Position numbers and translations under genes: made by a program. Positions 1-8,338 of a stretch of 64,000 nucleotides of DNA are shown one piece after another. This stretch comes from Alcaligenes pakistanensis (GTDB lineage Bacteria > Pseudomonadota > Gammaproteobacteria > Burkholderiales > Burkholderiaceae_B). The stretch is from assembly GCF_014652815.1 (NCBI RefSeq), contig NZ_BMZN01000005.1:328018-392017 (forward strand), in the 5' to 3' direction. Position 1 is the stretch's first letter, and each line of letters begins with the position of its first letter. Under the pieces are notes generated by a model. It saw only the letters and a list, made by a program, of their open reading frames with translations, searched no databases and had not been told where the DNA came from.

Positions 1-297
1 GTGGAAGTAGGTTTCTTCATGAACCAAAAGAGCTGGGAAAAACTGGACGAAGAACAGAAAGCCTTCATGCGCAAGCAGATCGAGTGGATGGAGTCGCAGA
101 ACGTGACTGAACACCAGATGGCGATTGATGAAAAAGCCGCCACTGAGCAAGCCGGTGTGCAGGCCCTGGTGCTGGAACCTGATGTGGCTCGTGCCTTGCG
201 CACCAAAGCCTACGAATCGGGCTGGGCCGGTATCGACAAATCCAGCCCCAAATACGCCGCGCAACTGCGTGAGCTGTTTGGTGGTTATCAGCCTTAA
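1..297 (+). CDS. TRAP transporter solute-binding protein DctP, C-terminal part
   Basis: This is the last 98 residues of a periplasmic receptor of the DctP family, cut by the window edge. The reading frame is open from base 1, so the GTG there is probably an internal valine and not the start. The visible part has the typical C-terminal lobe pattern: FFMNQKSWEKLDEEQ followed by an amphipathic helix and a short end at GGYQP. The receptor binds an organic acid in the periplasm and passes it to the DctQM membrane complex encoded directly downstream. The substrate cannot be read from this fragment. Confidence 0.85.
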   Translation: MEVGFFMNQKSWEKLDEEQKAFMRKQIEWMESQNVTEHQMAIDEKAATEQAGVQALVLEPDVARALRTKAYESGWAGIDKSSPKYAAQLRELFGGYQP

Positions 298-424
298 AAA
301 CGCTTGCTGTTTAGCTAGCTTGACGGTGGACATTGCGCCCTTGGGGACAGTGTCCACTTTTTGATGGTGCCCGGGCGGCCTTACGCCAGCCCTTTCAGTG
401 ACCTTGATCGGCGGAGAAGACGAG

Positions 425-949
425 ATGTCTGCTGCAACAACCCCGGAAGGCATGCCTTCCAATACGACCTGGGGGCGTCCGTACGCCCTTTTAATGAATG
501 CTTGCGGCGCGGTGGCAGCCTTGACCTTTGGGCTGATGAGCCTGCTGGTTTGTGCTGACGTTGTGTTGCGCAACCTGGGTTACGACGCGTTGTCCACTAG
601 CGTGGAAGTAACCGAATACATGATGATCATCGCCACCTTTATGGCAGCGCCCTGGGTGCTGTATCTGGGCGGACACATCCGTATCGACGTTCTGGTCAAT
701 AATTTGCCCGCCCCTGTCCAACGTATCCTGGATCAGGTCTCCAACCTATTGGGTCTGGTGGTATGTGGCGTGTTGGCCTGGCAATGTGCCGCTGTTGCCG
801 TGGATGCTCACGAACAAGGTGCCATGGTGTTCAAAGCCCTGGTCTTTCCCGAATGGTGGTTAAACCTGCCTCTGATGATTGGAGCTGGCTTGTTGACCCT
901 GGAATTCCTGCGTCGTCTGGTGTCCCGTCCTGTTGAGCAAGGAGCCTGA
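425..949 (+). CDS. TRAP transporter small permease, DctQ family
   Basis: This 174-residue inner-membrane protein is the small subunit of a tripartite ATP-independent periplasmic importer. It shows four hydrophobic segments (about residues 22-45, 62-80, 98-120 and 140-160), the family-typical GGHIRIDVL stretch after the second helix, and a FPEWWLNLP turn before the last. An in-frame GTG lies at 398, but the ATG at 425 has GGAGAAG at the right distance and is preferred. It sits 128 bases after the receptor gene and 2 bases before dctM, so the three are one operon. DctQ joins the receptor and the DctM channel. Confidence 0.9.
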   Translation: MSAATTPEGMPSNTTWGRPYALLMNACGAVAALTFGLMSLLVCADVVLRNLGYDALSTSVEVTEYMMIIATFMAAPWVLYLGGHIRIDVLVNNLPAPVQRILDQVSNLLGLVVCGVLAWQCAAVAVDAHEQGAMVFKALVFPEWWLNLPLMIGAGLLTLEFLRRLVSRPVEQGA

Positions 950-951
950 TC

Positions 952-2271
952 ATGGAATGGCATATGGCATTGATCCTGATGCTGGGATCACTTTTTCTCT
1001 TGATGGCCATTGGCACACCCGTGGTGTTTGCCTTCCTGTCCGTCAACCTGTTGGGCGCCTGGTTGTTCCTGGGTGAAGCGGCAGGCCTGGCGCAATGGGC
1101 GCGTAACACCACCGCTTCCATCGGTAGCTTCTCGCTGACCCCCATTCCTCTTTTCATCCTGATGGGTGAAGTTCTGTTCCATACCGGGCTGGCTTTCAAA
1201 GCTATCGATTCCATCGAGCGCATGATCTCGCGCGTACCTGGCAAACTGTCTATCGTCAGCATCCTGGGTGGCACCACCTTTGCCACGCTGTCGGGTTCCT
1301 CCATTGCCAATACCGCCATGATGGGCGGCGTGATGCTGCCAGAGATGCTGCGTCGTGGTTACCACCCGACGATGGCAATGGGCCCCATCATGGCCGTCGG
1401 TGGCATCGCCATGCTGATCCCCCCCTCGGCCCTGGCCGTGATGCTGGGTAGCTTGGCCGGTATTTCCATCGAACGCTTGCTGATTGGCGGCATCCTGCCC
1501 GGCATGCTGATGGCTCTGGGCTTCCTGGCCTATGTCGTAGTACGTAGTCGCCTGCGTCCCCAAGACGCACCCATGAGCGAAGACGACGGCCCACGCCTGA
1601 CCGGCTGGGCGCTGTGGAAGCCTTTCGTGCTGAACGTTGTGCCTTTGCTGGGCATCTTCATCGCCGTCGTGGGCTCCATGTTGGCGGGCTGGGCCTCGCC
1701 CACCGAGTCGGCCGCCATCGGCGTGCTGGCCTCGGTCATCGCTACCATCGCCTACCGTGCCTTGACCCTGAAAGCCTTGTGGAAGAGCCTGATCGAAACC
1801 GCCAAAGTCTCGGTGGTTATCCTGTTCATCCTGGCCGCTTCCACTACCTTTGCTCAGCTGCTGAGCTTCTCCGGTGCCAGCGCAGGCTTCTTGGGCATGA
1901 TCAAAGACTACAACCTGTCGCCCTTCGCATTGGTTATCTGCATGCTGCTGGTCTTGCTGGTCATCGGTACCGTGCTGGACCAGATCTCCATGATGATGAT
2001 TGCCTTGCCCTTCTTCATGCCCTTGGCCCTGGCCGCAGGCGTGGACACCGTCTGGCTGGGCGTGATGATCCTGATCGCACTGGAAATTGGCCTGCTGACC
2101 CCACCGTTTGGCCTGCTGCTGATTGTGATGCAAAGCGTGGCACCACCATCCATCCGACTGCCACATATTTATCGTGCGGCGGTCCCCTTCCTGGTGATCG
2201 AAGTCGGCGTGCTGGCTCTGGTCCTGTTCATTCCCTGGATTGCCGTAGGCTTGCCAGGACTGATCGGATAA
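952..2271 (+). CDS. TRAP transporter large permease, DctM family
   Basis: This 439-residue protein has about twelve membrane segments and is the transporting subunit of the TRAP system; it uses an ion gradient, not ATP. Family marks include the early FILMGEVLFHTG segment, GSSIANTAMMGG, the re-entrant loop LIPPSALAVMLG and the mirrored second half ending in ALEIGLLTPPFGLLL. The ATG follows AGGAG and lies immediately after the DctQ stop. A strong terminator 90 bases downstream ends the operon. The substrate is unknown; no enzyme gene is co-transcribed within the window. Confidence 0.93.
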   Translation: MEWHMALILMLGSLFLLMAIGTPVVFAFLSVNLLGAWLFLGEAAGLAQWARNTTASIGSFSLTPIPLFILMGEVLFHTGLAFKAIDSIERMISRVPGKLSIVSILGGTTFATLSGSSIANTAMMGGVMLPEMLRRGYHPTMAMGPIMAVGGIAMLIPPSALAVMLGSLAGISIERLLIGGILPGMLMALGFLAYVVVRSRLRPQDAPMSEDDGPRLTGWALWKPFVLNVVPLLGIFIAVVGSMLAGWASPTESAAIGVLASVIATIAYRALTLKALWKSLIETAKVSVVILFILAASTTFAQLLSFSGASAGFLGMIKDYNLSPFALVICMLLVLLVIGTVLDQISMMMIALPFFMPLALAAGVDTVWLGVMILIALEIGLLTPPFGLLLIVMQSVAPPSIRLPHIYRAAVPFLVIEVGVLALVLFIPWIAVGLPGLIG

Positions 2272-2360
2272 GAAAGAGCAGTCAGCCTGAAAGTGGGACC
2301 ACAAGTGTGTTGTCCCACAAAAAAAATAGAATCTTGAATCGACTTTTCAAGCAAAAATAA

Positions 2361-2396
2361 AACCTGAGTTTGGCCGACGCCAAACTCAGGTTTTTT
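2361..2396 (+). terminator. Rho-independent terminator of the TRAP operon
   Basis: A perfect 13-bp stem (2361-2373 pairing with 2380-2392) with loop CCGACG is followed by a run of T. It lies 90 bases after the dctM stop. The stem also begins with AA, so it may work weakly on the other strand. Confidence 0.9.
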
Positions 2397-2864
2397 CATG
2401 CACGCTAGGTTTGACCGATTCTTGCCGCCTGTCAGTGTGCTGCGAAGCGGTTCATCTGAGAGCGGCTCTTGAGCCTTCAAGCCACCCTCAGCCACAGTCC
2501 GATCAAAGATGCTGTGAGCTGATCGAGGGCCTGTGCGGGGGGCTGGGCGATTCAGGTGGCTTGCTGCAGGCAGATAGTTGCGCAGGGGGGCAAGCACCTT
2601 GCTGTTTGAGTCCGATGTTTGTGGTTTGTCCGGGGGACAAGCCACCGGACGAGTTCAAGGTGCGCCCGTAGCGATTATCTGACCAGGGCACCGGCGCTTA
2701 GCGCCGGCAAGCTGCCAGCCCGGACTCCCGCACAGGCCCTTGATCAGCGTCTTATAGCCACCTTCTTTATCGTCGAATCGCTGATGACTCCACACGTCGA
2801 ACGCCTAAGCCTGATTTTCAGCCACTAAAGCCTTCACGGAAAAAAAGCGCATAAGAGAGTGCTT
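2397..2864. other. Non-coding gap with nested inverted repeats
   Basis: No convincing gene is seen in these 468 bases. Short open frames lack ribosome sites and their translations resemble no family I know. The gap holds several inverted repeats (separate entry) and a GCCGGCGC-rich palindrome near 2690-2708. It could be a transcribed structured RNA, a recombination scar or decayed mobile DNA; none of these can be shown from the sequence alone. Confidence 0.5.
2518..2748. repeat. Long imperfect inverted repeat with nested hairpins
   Basis: The outer arms 2518-2539 and 2727-2748 are inverted copies matching at 21 of 22 positions. Inside lie GGTGGCTTG (2555-2563) against CAAGCCACC (2638-2646), a compact TTGTCC-GGG-GGACAA hairpin (2626-2640) and the palindromic CCGGCGC/GCGCCGG near 2691-2707. 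Single-stranded RNA or DNA from here could form one long branched structure. No transposase or target-site duplication is visible. Confidence 0.6.
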
Positions 2865-3167
2865 TTACTCATGTACAGGATCAGCATAAATCCCGCCATC
2901 GCGCAGCACCAAAGCCACTGTATCCCCCCGCTGGACCGCTTCATCCAGTACACGAGCAATTAACACCGGCCCCGCATCACTGAGCACCGTGGCCAGCATA
3001 TACATCCCCGCTTCACTGCCAGCAACAACACTGCGCGTCAGCTCCGTCACCACACCAGACGGACAATCCTCAGCCTCAAACCCGTCCCCATGACACTGCG
3101 GACACAGAAACCGCGCCGGAAACACCCGATGGTCACACCGCACACAACGAAAAACAGACGGACACAT
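2865..3167 (-). CDS. DUF35 Zn-ribbon/OB-fold protein, acyl-CoA-binding partner
   Basis: This 100-residue protein has an N-terminal zinc ribbon with two Cys-x2-Cys pairs (FRCVRC and FLCPQC, residues about 6-25) followed by a beta-rich OB-fold. Such DUF35 proteins form complexes with thiolase-fold enzymes and bind the CoA part of the substrate. The ATG at 3167 overlaps the stop of the thiolase-like gene (TGATG), so translation is coupled, which supports a physical complex. An upstream in-frame start would lie inside the preceding gene and is rejected. The chemistry is discussed with the neighbouring thiolase-like protein. Confidence 0.85.
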   Translation of the reverse strand: MCPSVFRCVRCDHRVFPARFLCPQCHGDGFEAEDCPSGVVTELTRSVVAGSEAGMYMLATVLSDAGPVLIARVLDEAVQRGDTVALVLRDGGIYADPVHE

Positions 3168-4327
3168 CACAGAGCCTCCAAAACAAGCGCAGTCGAGCAC
3201 ATGCCATAGCGATACTCCACCATGCCGTAACCCGTGACCAAACCATAACGGGCGGACGCCACCTGACGCTCTCCGGCCTGACCGCCTAACTGACGCATGA
3301 CCTCAACCAAACCATGCAAACTACATGCTGCCCCAGCTTGCCCAGCCGACAGCTGCCCGCCCGACGTATTTAAAGGCACGCGTCCCGTTGCAATAGACTC
3401 ATGAATAAAGCGCTTGGCCCCATCGGCCTGAAAAAAGCCCAAATCCTGCAACTGTGCCAAGACCATGACAGGGTAATCATCATAAATACTGAGGACATCC
3501 ATATCCGTAGGACCCAAGCCAGAATCCGACCACAAAGCCGGAGCCAAAGCAGCCAAACCCGTACTCAAACCATCGCCCTGCTGATCATCAATATTGTGAA
3601 AACTGCGTAAAGCCTTCACCGTAATCGCAGGCTGATTCTTAGCTGCCGGATGATCCGCGCGCATCACAATCAACGCATTGGCCCCATCCACCACCGGCAC
3701 ACAATCCAGTCGCGTCAAAGGGTCTGCCACTTGAGGCGCATTCAAATAATCATCCAGACTCATCGGGCTTTGATAAGCCGCATCAGGATTCAGGCCGGCC
3801 CACAAACGCTGCCGGATCACCAGCGCTGCATAATCCTCCCGCTCCAAACCCAGCTTGCGCATTTGATTGGCAGTCAGCATGGCAAAGCGATGATTCGGGC
3901 TGCCAGCCCCCAAAGGCCGCAAATGATCGTAAGTCGTCTGGTTATAGTTCTCGACCAGTTGCTGGAAATCCTTAGCCTGAAAATGATCACCCGCCACAAT
4001 CGCAATACAGCGGGCATCTCCCGCCTGAACCGCGCGAATCGCGTGCTGCAGAATATTCAGACCGCTGGCACCGCCATTGCTGTCGTCCATAATCCAGCCC
4101 ACTTTCAAACCCAGCTTCCAGGCTAGATCAATGGCTCGGTCAGGCGCGTGGGTAAACGATGCGACCCCCAGCCCATCAATATCGCTGGCTTGCAAACCGG
4201 CCGCCGCAATAGCTTGCTTGAAAGCCTGGGCCAGCAGCTCGGAGGTGCCGAGCTGACCGCGCCGGGTGTAGGTGACCTCAGTGGCGCCCAGAAGGCGCAC
4301 CGTGTCCAGATTGAAACTAGGCGTCAT
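3167..4327 (-). CDS. Thiolase-fold protein (SCP2/Ltp type) lacking the usual catalytic Cys and His
   Basis: This 386-residue protein follows the SCP2-thiolase/lipid-transfer pattern in length and layout. In true thiolases an acylated Cys sits in the motif near residues 84-89; here that stretch reads NGGASG, without Cys. The region that normally carries the catalytic His (GHP in the family) reads SAGQAG near residue 328. A late Cys (YGMCST) is present. With a DUF35 partner encoded next door, the closest functional parallel is Ltp2-ChsH2, a retro-aldolase that cleaves 3-hydroxy-acyl-CoA side chains; this is inference. The ATG at 4327 has AGGA at good spacing; a TTG 18 bases upstream is less likely. 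It is in an operon with the acyl-CoA ligase. Confidence 0.8.
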   Translation of the reverse strand: MTPSFNLDTVRLLGATEVTYTRRGQLGTSELLAQAFKQAIAAAGLQASDIDGLGVASFTHAPDRAIDLAWKLGLKVGWIMDDSNGGASGLNILQHAIRAVQAGDARCIAIVAGDHFQAKDFQQLVENYNQTTYDHLRPLGAGSPNHRFAMLTANQMRKLGLEREDYAALVIRQRLWAGLNPDAAYQSPMSLDDYLNAPQVADPLTRLDCVPVVDGANALIVMRADHPAAKNQPAITVKALRSFHNIDDQQGDGLSTGLAALAPALWSDSGLGPTDMDVLSIYDDYPVMVLAQLQDLGFFQADGAKRFIHESIATGRVPLNTSGGQLSAGQAGAACSLHGLVEVMRQLGGQAGERQVASARYGLVTGYGMVEYRYGMCSTALVLEAL

Positions 4328-4348
4328 ATCGAATTCCTGTGGCAACGA

Positions 4349-5965
4349 TCAGCGGCGAACCTGATAGCCTGCTTTTTCCCTATCCCACGTATCGGGACCA
4401 ATGCCCCGATCACGCAGGGCAAATTTTTGAATCTTGCCATTTTCAGTCGTCGGCAAGACCTCAGCAAACTCAATAAAGCGCGGCACCGCAAAGTAAGGCA
4501 GACGACGCTCGCAATGTTGCAGCAGTTCCTCGCAACTGACCGTGCAGTCAGGGCGCAGCACAATCATGGCCATGACCTCATCCTCGGCCAGTTCAGACTT
4601 GGCGGCGTAGACTGCTACCGTGTGTATAGCGGGATGACTGGCTAAAGCCTGCTCTACCTCGTAGGAAGAAATGTTTTCCCCACGACGACGAATCATGTCC
4701 TTCAAACGATCCACAAAACGGTAATAGCCCTCAGCATCGCGCACTACGCGGTCACCCGTGTGGAACCACAAGTTTTTCCAAGTCTCCACCGTCTTGTCGG
4801 GCTGACCGTAGTAACCCAGAGCAAAGGCATAGGGTTCATCAGCACGCAGCAGCAGCTCGCCCACTTCACCGTCTGGCAGCGAGTTGTCGTTCTCGTCCAC
4901 CACCAGGGCTTCAAAACCTTCAGACACGCGGCCCATATAGCCATTGCGCTGTTCTTGAATGCCACGGCCCATCACATAATTGGTCTCCGTAGAGCCAAAG
5001 CCATCCAGCAGATGCATGTGGCAGCGCTCCAGAAACTGGCTGTGGAATTGCTCGGGCACGCCCGGCCCCAATGCGATGCGGGTCTTATGCAGTTTTTCAG
5101 CTGGGGTGACGGGCTTGGACAACAGAATGGGCACCATTGCGCCCAGTAGATACGTAATCGTGGCGCCGGTTTCGCACAAATTGTCAAAGAAACGGCTGGC
5201 CGAGAAACGTTTATCCACCACCATGCAGGCGTCGCTGACCAGAGCCTGGAAAAACGTGTTCAAGGCATTGGTGTGAAACATGGGCAGGCAGGTGTACAAC
5301 ACATCATCAGGCTTCATCCCCAGCTTGCTGGCGGTGTAAATGCCCCACCAGTAGAACTGGGCGTGCGGGCATTGCACACCCTTGGAGGGGCCGGAAGTGC
5401 CGGAGGTGTACAGAATAGCCAGCGTATCGCCGGGGCCGATGTCGGCAGGCTCGCAATAGTCGCCCAAAGGAGGTAGTTCGCAGGTGGCAACCGCTAATGG
5501 TTGCGCGGCTTCCTGGCCTTGAACCAGCCAGGCTTGTTGGACGGCAGTGGCACTTAAATCCACATCAGCCAGCAAAGGCGTCAGATCTGTTTCAACAACC
5601 AGCAGGCTGGCCTGGCTGTTGCTCAAAATGTGCTGCAACTGTGCACCGCGCGAGGCGGTATTGATAGGCACCACAATGGCACCCAGCCAGCCGCAACCCA
5701 GCACCATGTCCAGGAACTCATGACGATTGGTACACAGCAGGGCAACGCGGTCGCCACGCTTAATGCCAGCGCGGCTTAAACGGCTGGCACTGGCTGCGGC
5801 AGCTTGTAGGGTTTGTTTGCCGGTGTAATGGTTTTGGCGGTCCGAGAACAGAGGGGAATCACCCATGCGCTCTGCGCGCAGGCGCAGCAAGGCGGGCACC
5901 GTGCGCTGTGTGGCAGGTATTGAAAACAGCGGCAAGTCAGAAGCGGAAATGGAATGGGCGTGCAT
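4349..5965 (-). CDS. AMP-forming acyl-CoA ligase
   Basis: This 538-residue member of the ANL superfamily activates a carboxylic acid to its CoA thioester via an acyl-adenylate. The P-loop-like LYTSGTSGPSKG lies at about 185-196, GFGSTET in the middle, WFHTGDRV and the hinge DRLKDMIRRRGENIS near 410-430, and the C-terminal ENGKIQK holds the adenylation lysine. The overall pattern resembles short/medium-chain or carnitine-type ligases. The ATG at 5965 (MHAHS) has GGGAG upstream; an earlier in-frame start is less well supported. It is the first gene of the ligase, thiolase-like, DUF35 operon. The substrate is unknown. Confidence 0.88.
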   Translation of the reverse strand: MHAHSISASDLPLFSIPATQRTVPALLRLRAERMGDSPLFSDRQNHYTGKQTLQAAAASASRLSRAGIKRGDRVALLCTNRHEFLDMVLGCGWLGAIVVPINTASRGAQLQHILSNSQASLLVVETDLTPLLADVDLSATAVQQAWLVQGQEAAQPLAVATCELPPLGDYCEPADIGPGDTLAILYTSGTSGPSKGVQCPHAQFYWWGIYTASKLGMKPDDVLYTCLPMFHTNALNTFFQALVSDACMVVDKRFSASRFFDNLCETGATITYLLGAMVPILLSKPVTPAEKLHKTRIALGPGVPEQFHSQFLERCHMHLLDGFGSTETNYVMGRGIQEQRNGYMGRVSEGFEALVVDENDNSLPDGEVGELLLRADEPYAFALGYYGQPDKTVETWKNLWFHTGDRVVRDAEGYYRFVDRLKDMIRRRGENISSYEVEQALASHPAIHTVAVYAAKSELAEDEVMAMIVLRPDCTVSCEELLQHCERRLPYFAVPRFIEFAEVLPTTENGKIQKFALRDRGIGPDTWDREKAGYQVRR

Positions 5966-6321
5966 GATCAATCTGTCTCCCGGCCAACGCGCGATCAAGG
6001 CGGCAAGCCGATGTGCATGGGTGAAATTACTAATATCCTGCAAACAGTATACTGCAATATATTATTTTGAAATTCCTGTCATTCACCGGAAAAACCCGAA
6101 GTAGCTGATACCGACTCACAGTGGTATTTCGCGCAAACCACGGGTCCGGCGAAGACAGAAAAGGGGGCGTTTCGCAGGCTGGACAGATAAGGCAAGCGGA
6201 GCGGTTGGTCAGGTTTGTAGACAACAGTCGATCAGCAAAAAGCAGTGCAGGCTCATAGGTTTGGGCAGATCTGCTTCACAATGACTTTGAATAAGCCCAT
6301 AGGGGCAACGGGGATAGAACA
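5966..6321. other. Divergent promoter region, ligase operon and Bug gene
   Basis: These 356 bases separate two divergent genes. They contain the promoter and GTATAC palindrome described separately, an AT-rich tract at 6050-6070, and no open frame with a plausible ribosome site. It most likely holds control sequences for both directions. Confidence 0.6.
6030..6057 (-). promoter_or_regulatory. Predicted promoter with overlapping CAGTATACTG palindrome
   Basis: On the minus strand a -35-like TTGCAG (6057-6052) and a -10-like TATTAG (6035-6030) are 16 bases apart. The perfect 10-bp palindrome CAGTATACTG (6045-6054) overlaps the -35 element and spacer. GTATAC cores are common in operators of FCD-type GntR regulators, and such a regulator is encoded at 7362-8030. 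Binding would block the ligase operon. This is a prediction. Confidence 0.45.
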
Positions 6322-7278
6322 ATGAAGGTATGGCTTAAGTTGGCAACGTGTTGTGCGCTGATGTTGGGTGCGCAGGCCCATGCTCAAAACAAGAATGTGA
6401 CGCTGGTTGTGCCTTACCCACCGGGCGGTGCGGCGGACCAGTTGGCGCGTGTAATTTCCCAGGAAATGGGCACACGCTTTGATCAGAAAGTAATCGTGGA
6501 AAACCGTCCGGGTGCGGGTGCCCAGGTTGCCATGAACGTGGTGAAAAATGCCAACACCGCCTCCTTGGGTACGGTCTTGTTCCTGGCTGATAGCGGTGCT
6601 TACTCCCTGAACCGCCATTTGTACAAACGTCTGAATTACGACGTGGCCACCGACCTGATCCCTATGACGCTGGCCGCCAAGGCGCCGGTGTTCCTGCTGG
6701 TCAATAAAGACAGCCCCTTTCAGACCGTGCAAGATCTGGTTGCCGCAGGCCAAAAACAAGAGCTGACCTATGGCTCTCCTGGTATGGGAACGGGCACTCA
6801 CCTGCTCGGTGAAATGCTGCGTAAAGAAGCCGGAGCCCGTCTGGTGCACGTGCCTTACAAAGGTGCAGGCCCAGCCTTGATCGACGCCGTTAGTGGCCAG
6901 ATTGACTTCATCTTTGATGTGCTGACCGGTAGCCGTGGCTTCCTGGAAGATGGTCGTCTGCGTGCGATTGCAGCCGCGACAACCGAGCGTAGCCCACTGC
7001 GTCCAGACGTTCCTACGATTGCAGAAGCCGGTATTCCCAATGTGGCTTTCACGATCTGGTGGGGTATCTCGGCCAAAGCGGGCACGCCTGATGAAGACGT
7101 GGCACGCCTGACCGAGCAATTGACGGCTGTATTGAAAGAAGAAGCCGTGGTTAAGAAGTTCGTGGACTTCGGCATTCAGATCGAGCCTTCTACTCCCAAG
7201 GAGTTTGCAGACTTGATCGAGCAGGATGCTCAAGCAATGGGGCCGACTATTAAAGCTCTGGAAATCACGTTGGACTAA
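6322..7278 (+). CDS. Bug-family periplasmic solute receptor (TctC-like)
   Basis: This 318-residue secreted protein begins with a signal peptide ending near AHAQ (residue 22) and continues with the hallmark VVPYPPGGAADQLARV. It belongs to the receptor family of tripartite tricarboxylate transporters, greatly expanded in Alcaligenaceae. No TctA or TctB membrane genes are nearby, so it probably works with permeases encoded elsewhere or acts as a sensor receptor. It diverges from the acyl-CoA ligase operon and is closed by a terminator, and the GntR gene follows on the other strand, suggesting that it captures the acid used by that operon. Confidence 0.9.
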   Translation: MKVWLKLATCCALMLGAQAHAQNKNVTLVVPYPPGGAADQLARVISQEMGTRFDQKVIVENRPGAGAQVAMNVVKNANTASLGTVLFLADSGAYSLNRHLYKRLNYDVATDLIPMTLAAKAPVFLLVNKDSPFQTVQDLVAAGQKQELTYGSPGMGTGTHLLGEMLRKEAGARLVHVPYKGAGPALIDAVSGQIDFIFDVLTGSRGFLEDGRLRAIAAATTERSPLRPDVPTIAEAGIPNVAFTIWWGISAKAGTPDEDVARLTEQLTAVLKEEAVVKKFVDFGIQIEPSTPKEFADLIEQDAQAMGPTIKALEITLD

Positions 7279-7297
7279 GACGTGATTGTTTGAGGAG

Positions 7298-7322
7298 AAA
7301 GGGCGCTGCGGCGCCCTTTTTT
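7298..7322 (+). terminator. Rho-independent terminator after the Bug gene
   Basis: The stem AAAGGGCGC (7298-7306) and GCGCCCTTT (7311-7319) with loop TGCG is followed by further T. A second small dyad, AATCACGT/ACGTGATT (7263-7287), spans the Bug stop codon. Confidence 0.88.
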
Positions 7323-7361
7323 ATTGGCCTCTGAAGGTCAGAGTTACTTTTTCTAGACCAC

Positions 7362-8030
7362 TTATGCCAGCAACTCCGCCTGCTTGATGCAATACGCTGA
7401 GCCGCAAATAAGCAGGTTTTCAAGAATCAGCTGCGCCGCCTGTTTTTCCTGGCGCTCGCTAAAGGCAGTGCAAATCGCCTTAGCCCGCTGCATGGTTTCC
7501 AGACGGAACTGAGCATCTTGCAAACAGGCCGTGCGTGCTTGATCGGCTCTGTCGTGCAGGCGCTCCATGGTGTCCACCAGTTGTTTGTTGGGCACCATAC
7601 TGATCCAGGCGCTACGAAAGGCCCAGTTCGCTTGAATATTGTCGATGGGGTCGCCTTGTTGATGCGTGGCCTCAATTCGGCTTAAAGCCTGTTCCAGCGC
7701 CAGTATCCCCACTTTGCTTTGATTGACGCAGGCCAGTTGTGCAGCGGGAGGTTCCAGCAAGGCACGTACTGCGTAAATGTCTTCAATTTCCTGTGGTGTA
7801 TACACCCGCAGCACAAAACCACGCGAGGTACCGTCCAGCACCCCTTCATTTTTCAGTTGCAGCAGCGCCTCGCGCACGGGCATGCGGGAGACATTCAGGC
7901 TGGCCGCAATTTCGTTATCCACCAGGCGCACATCAAAGCCGATTTTGCCCAAGGAAATGTCCTGGCGCAGCATGCCATAGACTTGTTCACGGATATTGGG
8001 TTCTCGTTTTTTATAAGGATTAGCAGCCAT
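7362..8030 (-). CDS. GntR-family regulator with FCD ligand domain
   Basis: This 222-residue repressor type has an N-terminal winged helix (about residues 10-75, with VSRMPVREALLQLKNEG as recognition region) and an all-helical FCD domain (about 85-210) that usually binds an organic acid through a metal. The ATG at 8030 follows GGTGAG; a GTG 24 bases upstream has less support. It is convergent with the Bug receptor and close to the ligase operon, whose promoter carries a GTATAC palindrome. The likely role is control of uptake and breakdown of the acid handled by these neighbours. Confidence 0.88.
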   Translation of the reverse strand: MAANPYKKREPNIREQVYGMLRQDISLGKIGFDVRLVDNEIAASLNVSRMPVREALLQLKNEGVLDGTSRGFVLRVYTPQEIEDIYAVRALLEPPAAQLACVNQSKVGILALEQALSRIEATHQQGDPIDNIQANWAFRSAWISMVPNKQLVDTMERLHDRADQARTACLQDAQFRLETMQRAKAICTAFSERQEKQAAQLILENLLICGSAYCIKQAELLA

Positions 8031-8338
8031 AAGCTCACCCGGCGTCTGGCGCACGGCAAAGGACTCAAAGGGCTATAGGATACCAAGTAAGCGCTGGGGA
8101 CTGAGCCGTTTTATGTCAGAGCCTGTTAATGCAAAAAGCCACCTTGTTTGAGTCGGTGAACATACGTCTACCCAGCCTTGGGAGCAGGTGCAGCAGACCC
8201 GTCAGCGTAAGATTTCTTTTAGTATTAACAGGCTGGGGTTGATGGCGCATGGGCGCTTGTCGGCTAGACCGGATTTGTCGCGCAAGTTGCAGGATAATAG
8301 GCTGTTTTTAGAACAGCACGCACCAGGAGGGCCAGTGA
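8031..8338. other. Divergent control region between GntR and LysR genes
   Basis: These 308 bases lie between divergent regulator genes and contain no credible open frame. They hold an 11-bp long-range inverted repeat (separate entry) and the small hairpin GCTGTT-TTTAG-AACAGC (8301-8317) just before the ribosome site of the LysR gene. Confidence 0.5.
8120..8234. repeat. 11-bp inverted repeat enclosing 93 bases
   Basis: AGCCTGTTAAT (8120-8130) is exactly complementary to ATTAACAGGCT (8224-8234). The enclosed bases hold a smaller CCCA/TGGG hairpin. It may close a structured leader or serve as paired operator half-sites. Confidence 0.5.

Noticed and set aside
1-3. GTG at the first base as start of the DctP-like gene
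   Set aside because: The protein lacks the signal peptide and first two thirds of the family, so the frame clearly begins before the window.
988-2304. 438-residue open frame antisense to dctM
   Set aside because: Its translation is Gln/His/Asp-rich, has no family pattern, and mirrors the codon use of the real gene.
2397-2864. Insertion sequence remnant
   Set aside because: No transposase fragment, no terminal repeats with target duplications; inverted repeats alone are not enough.
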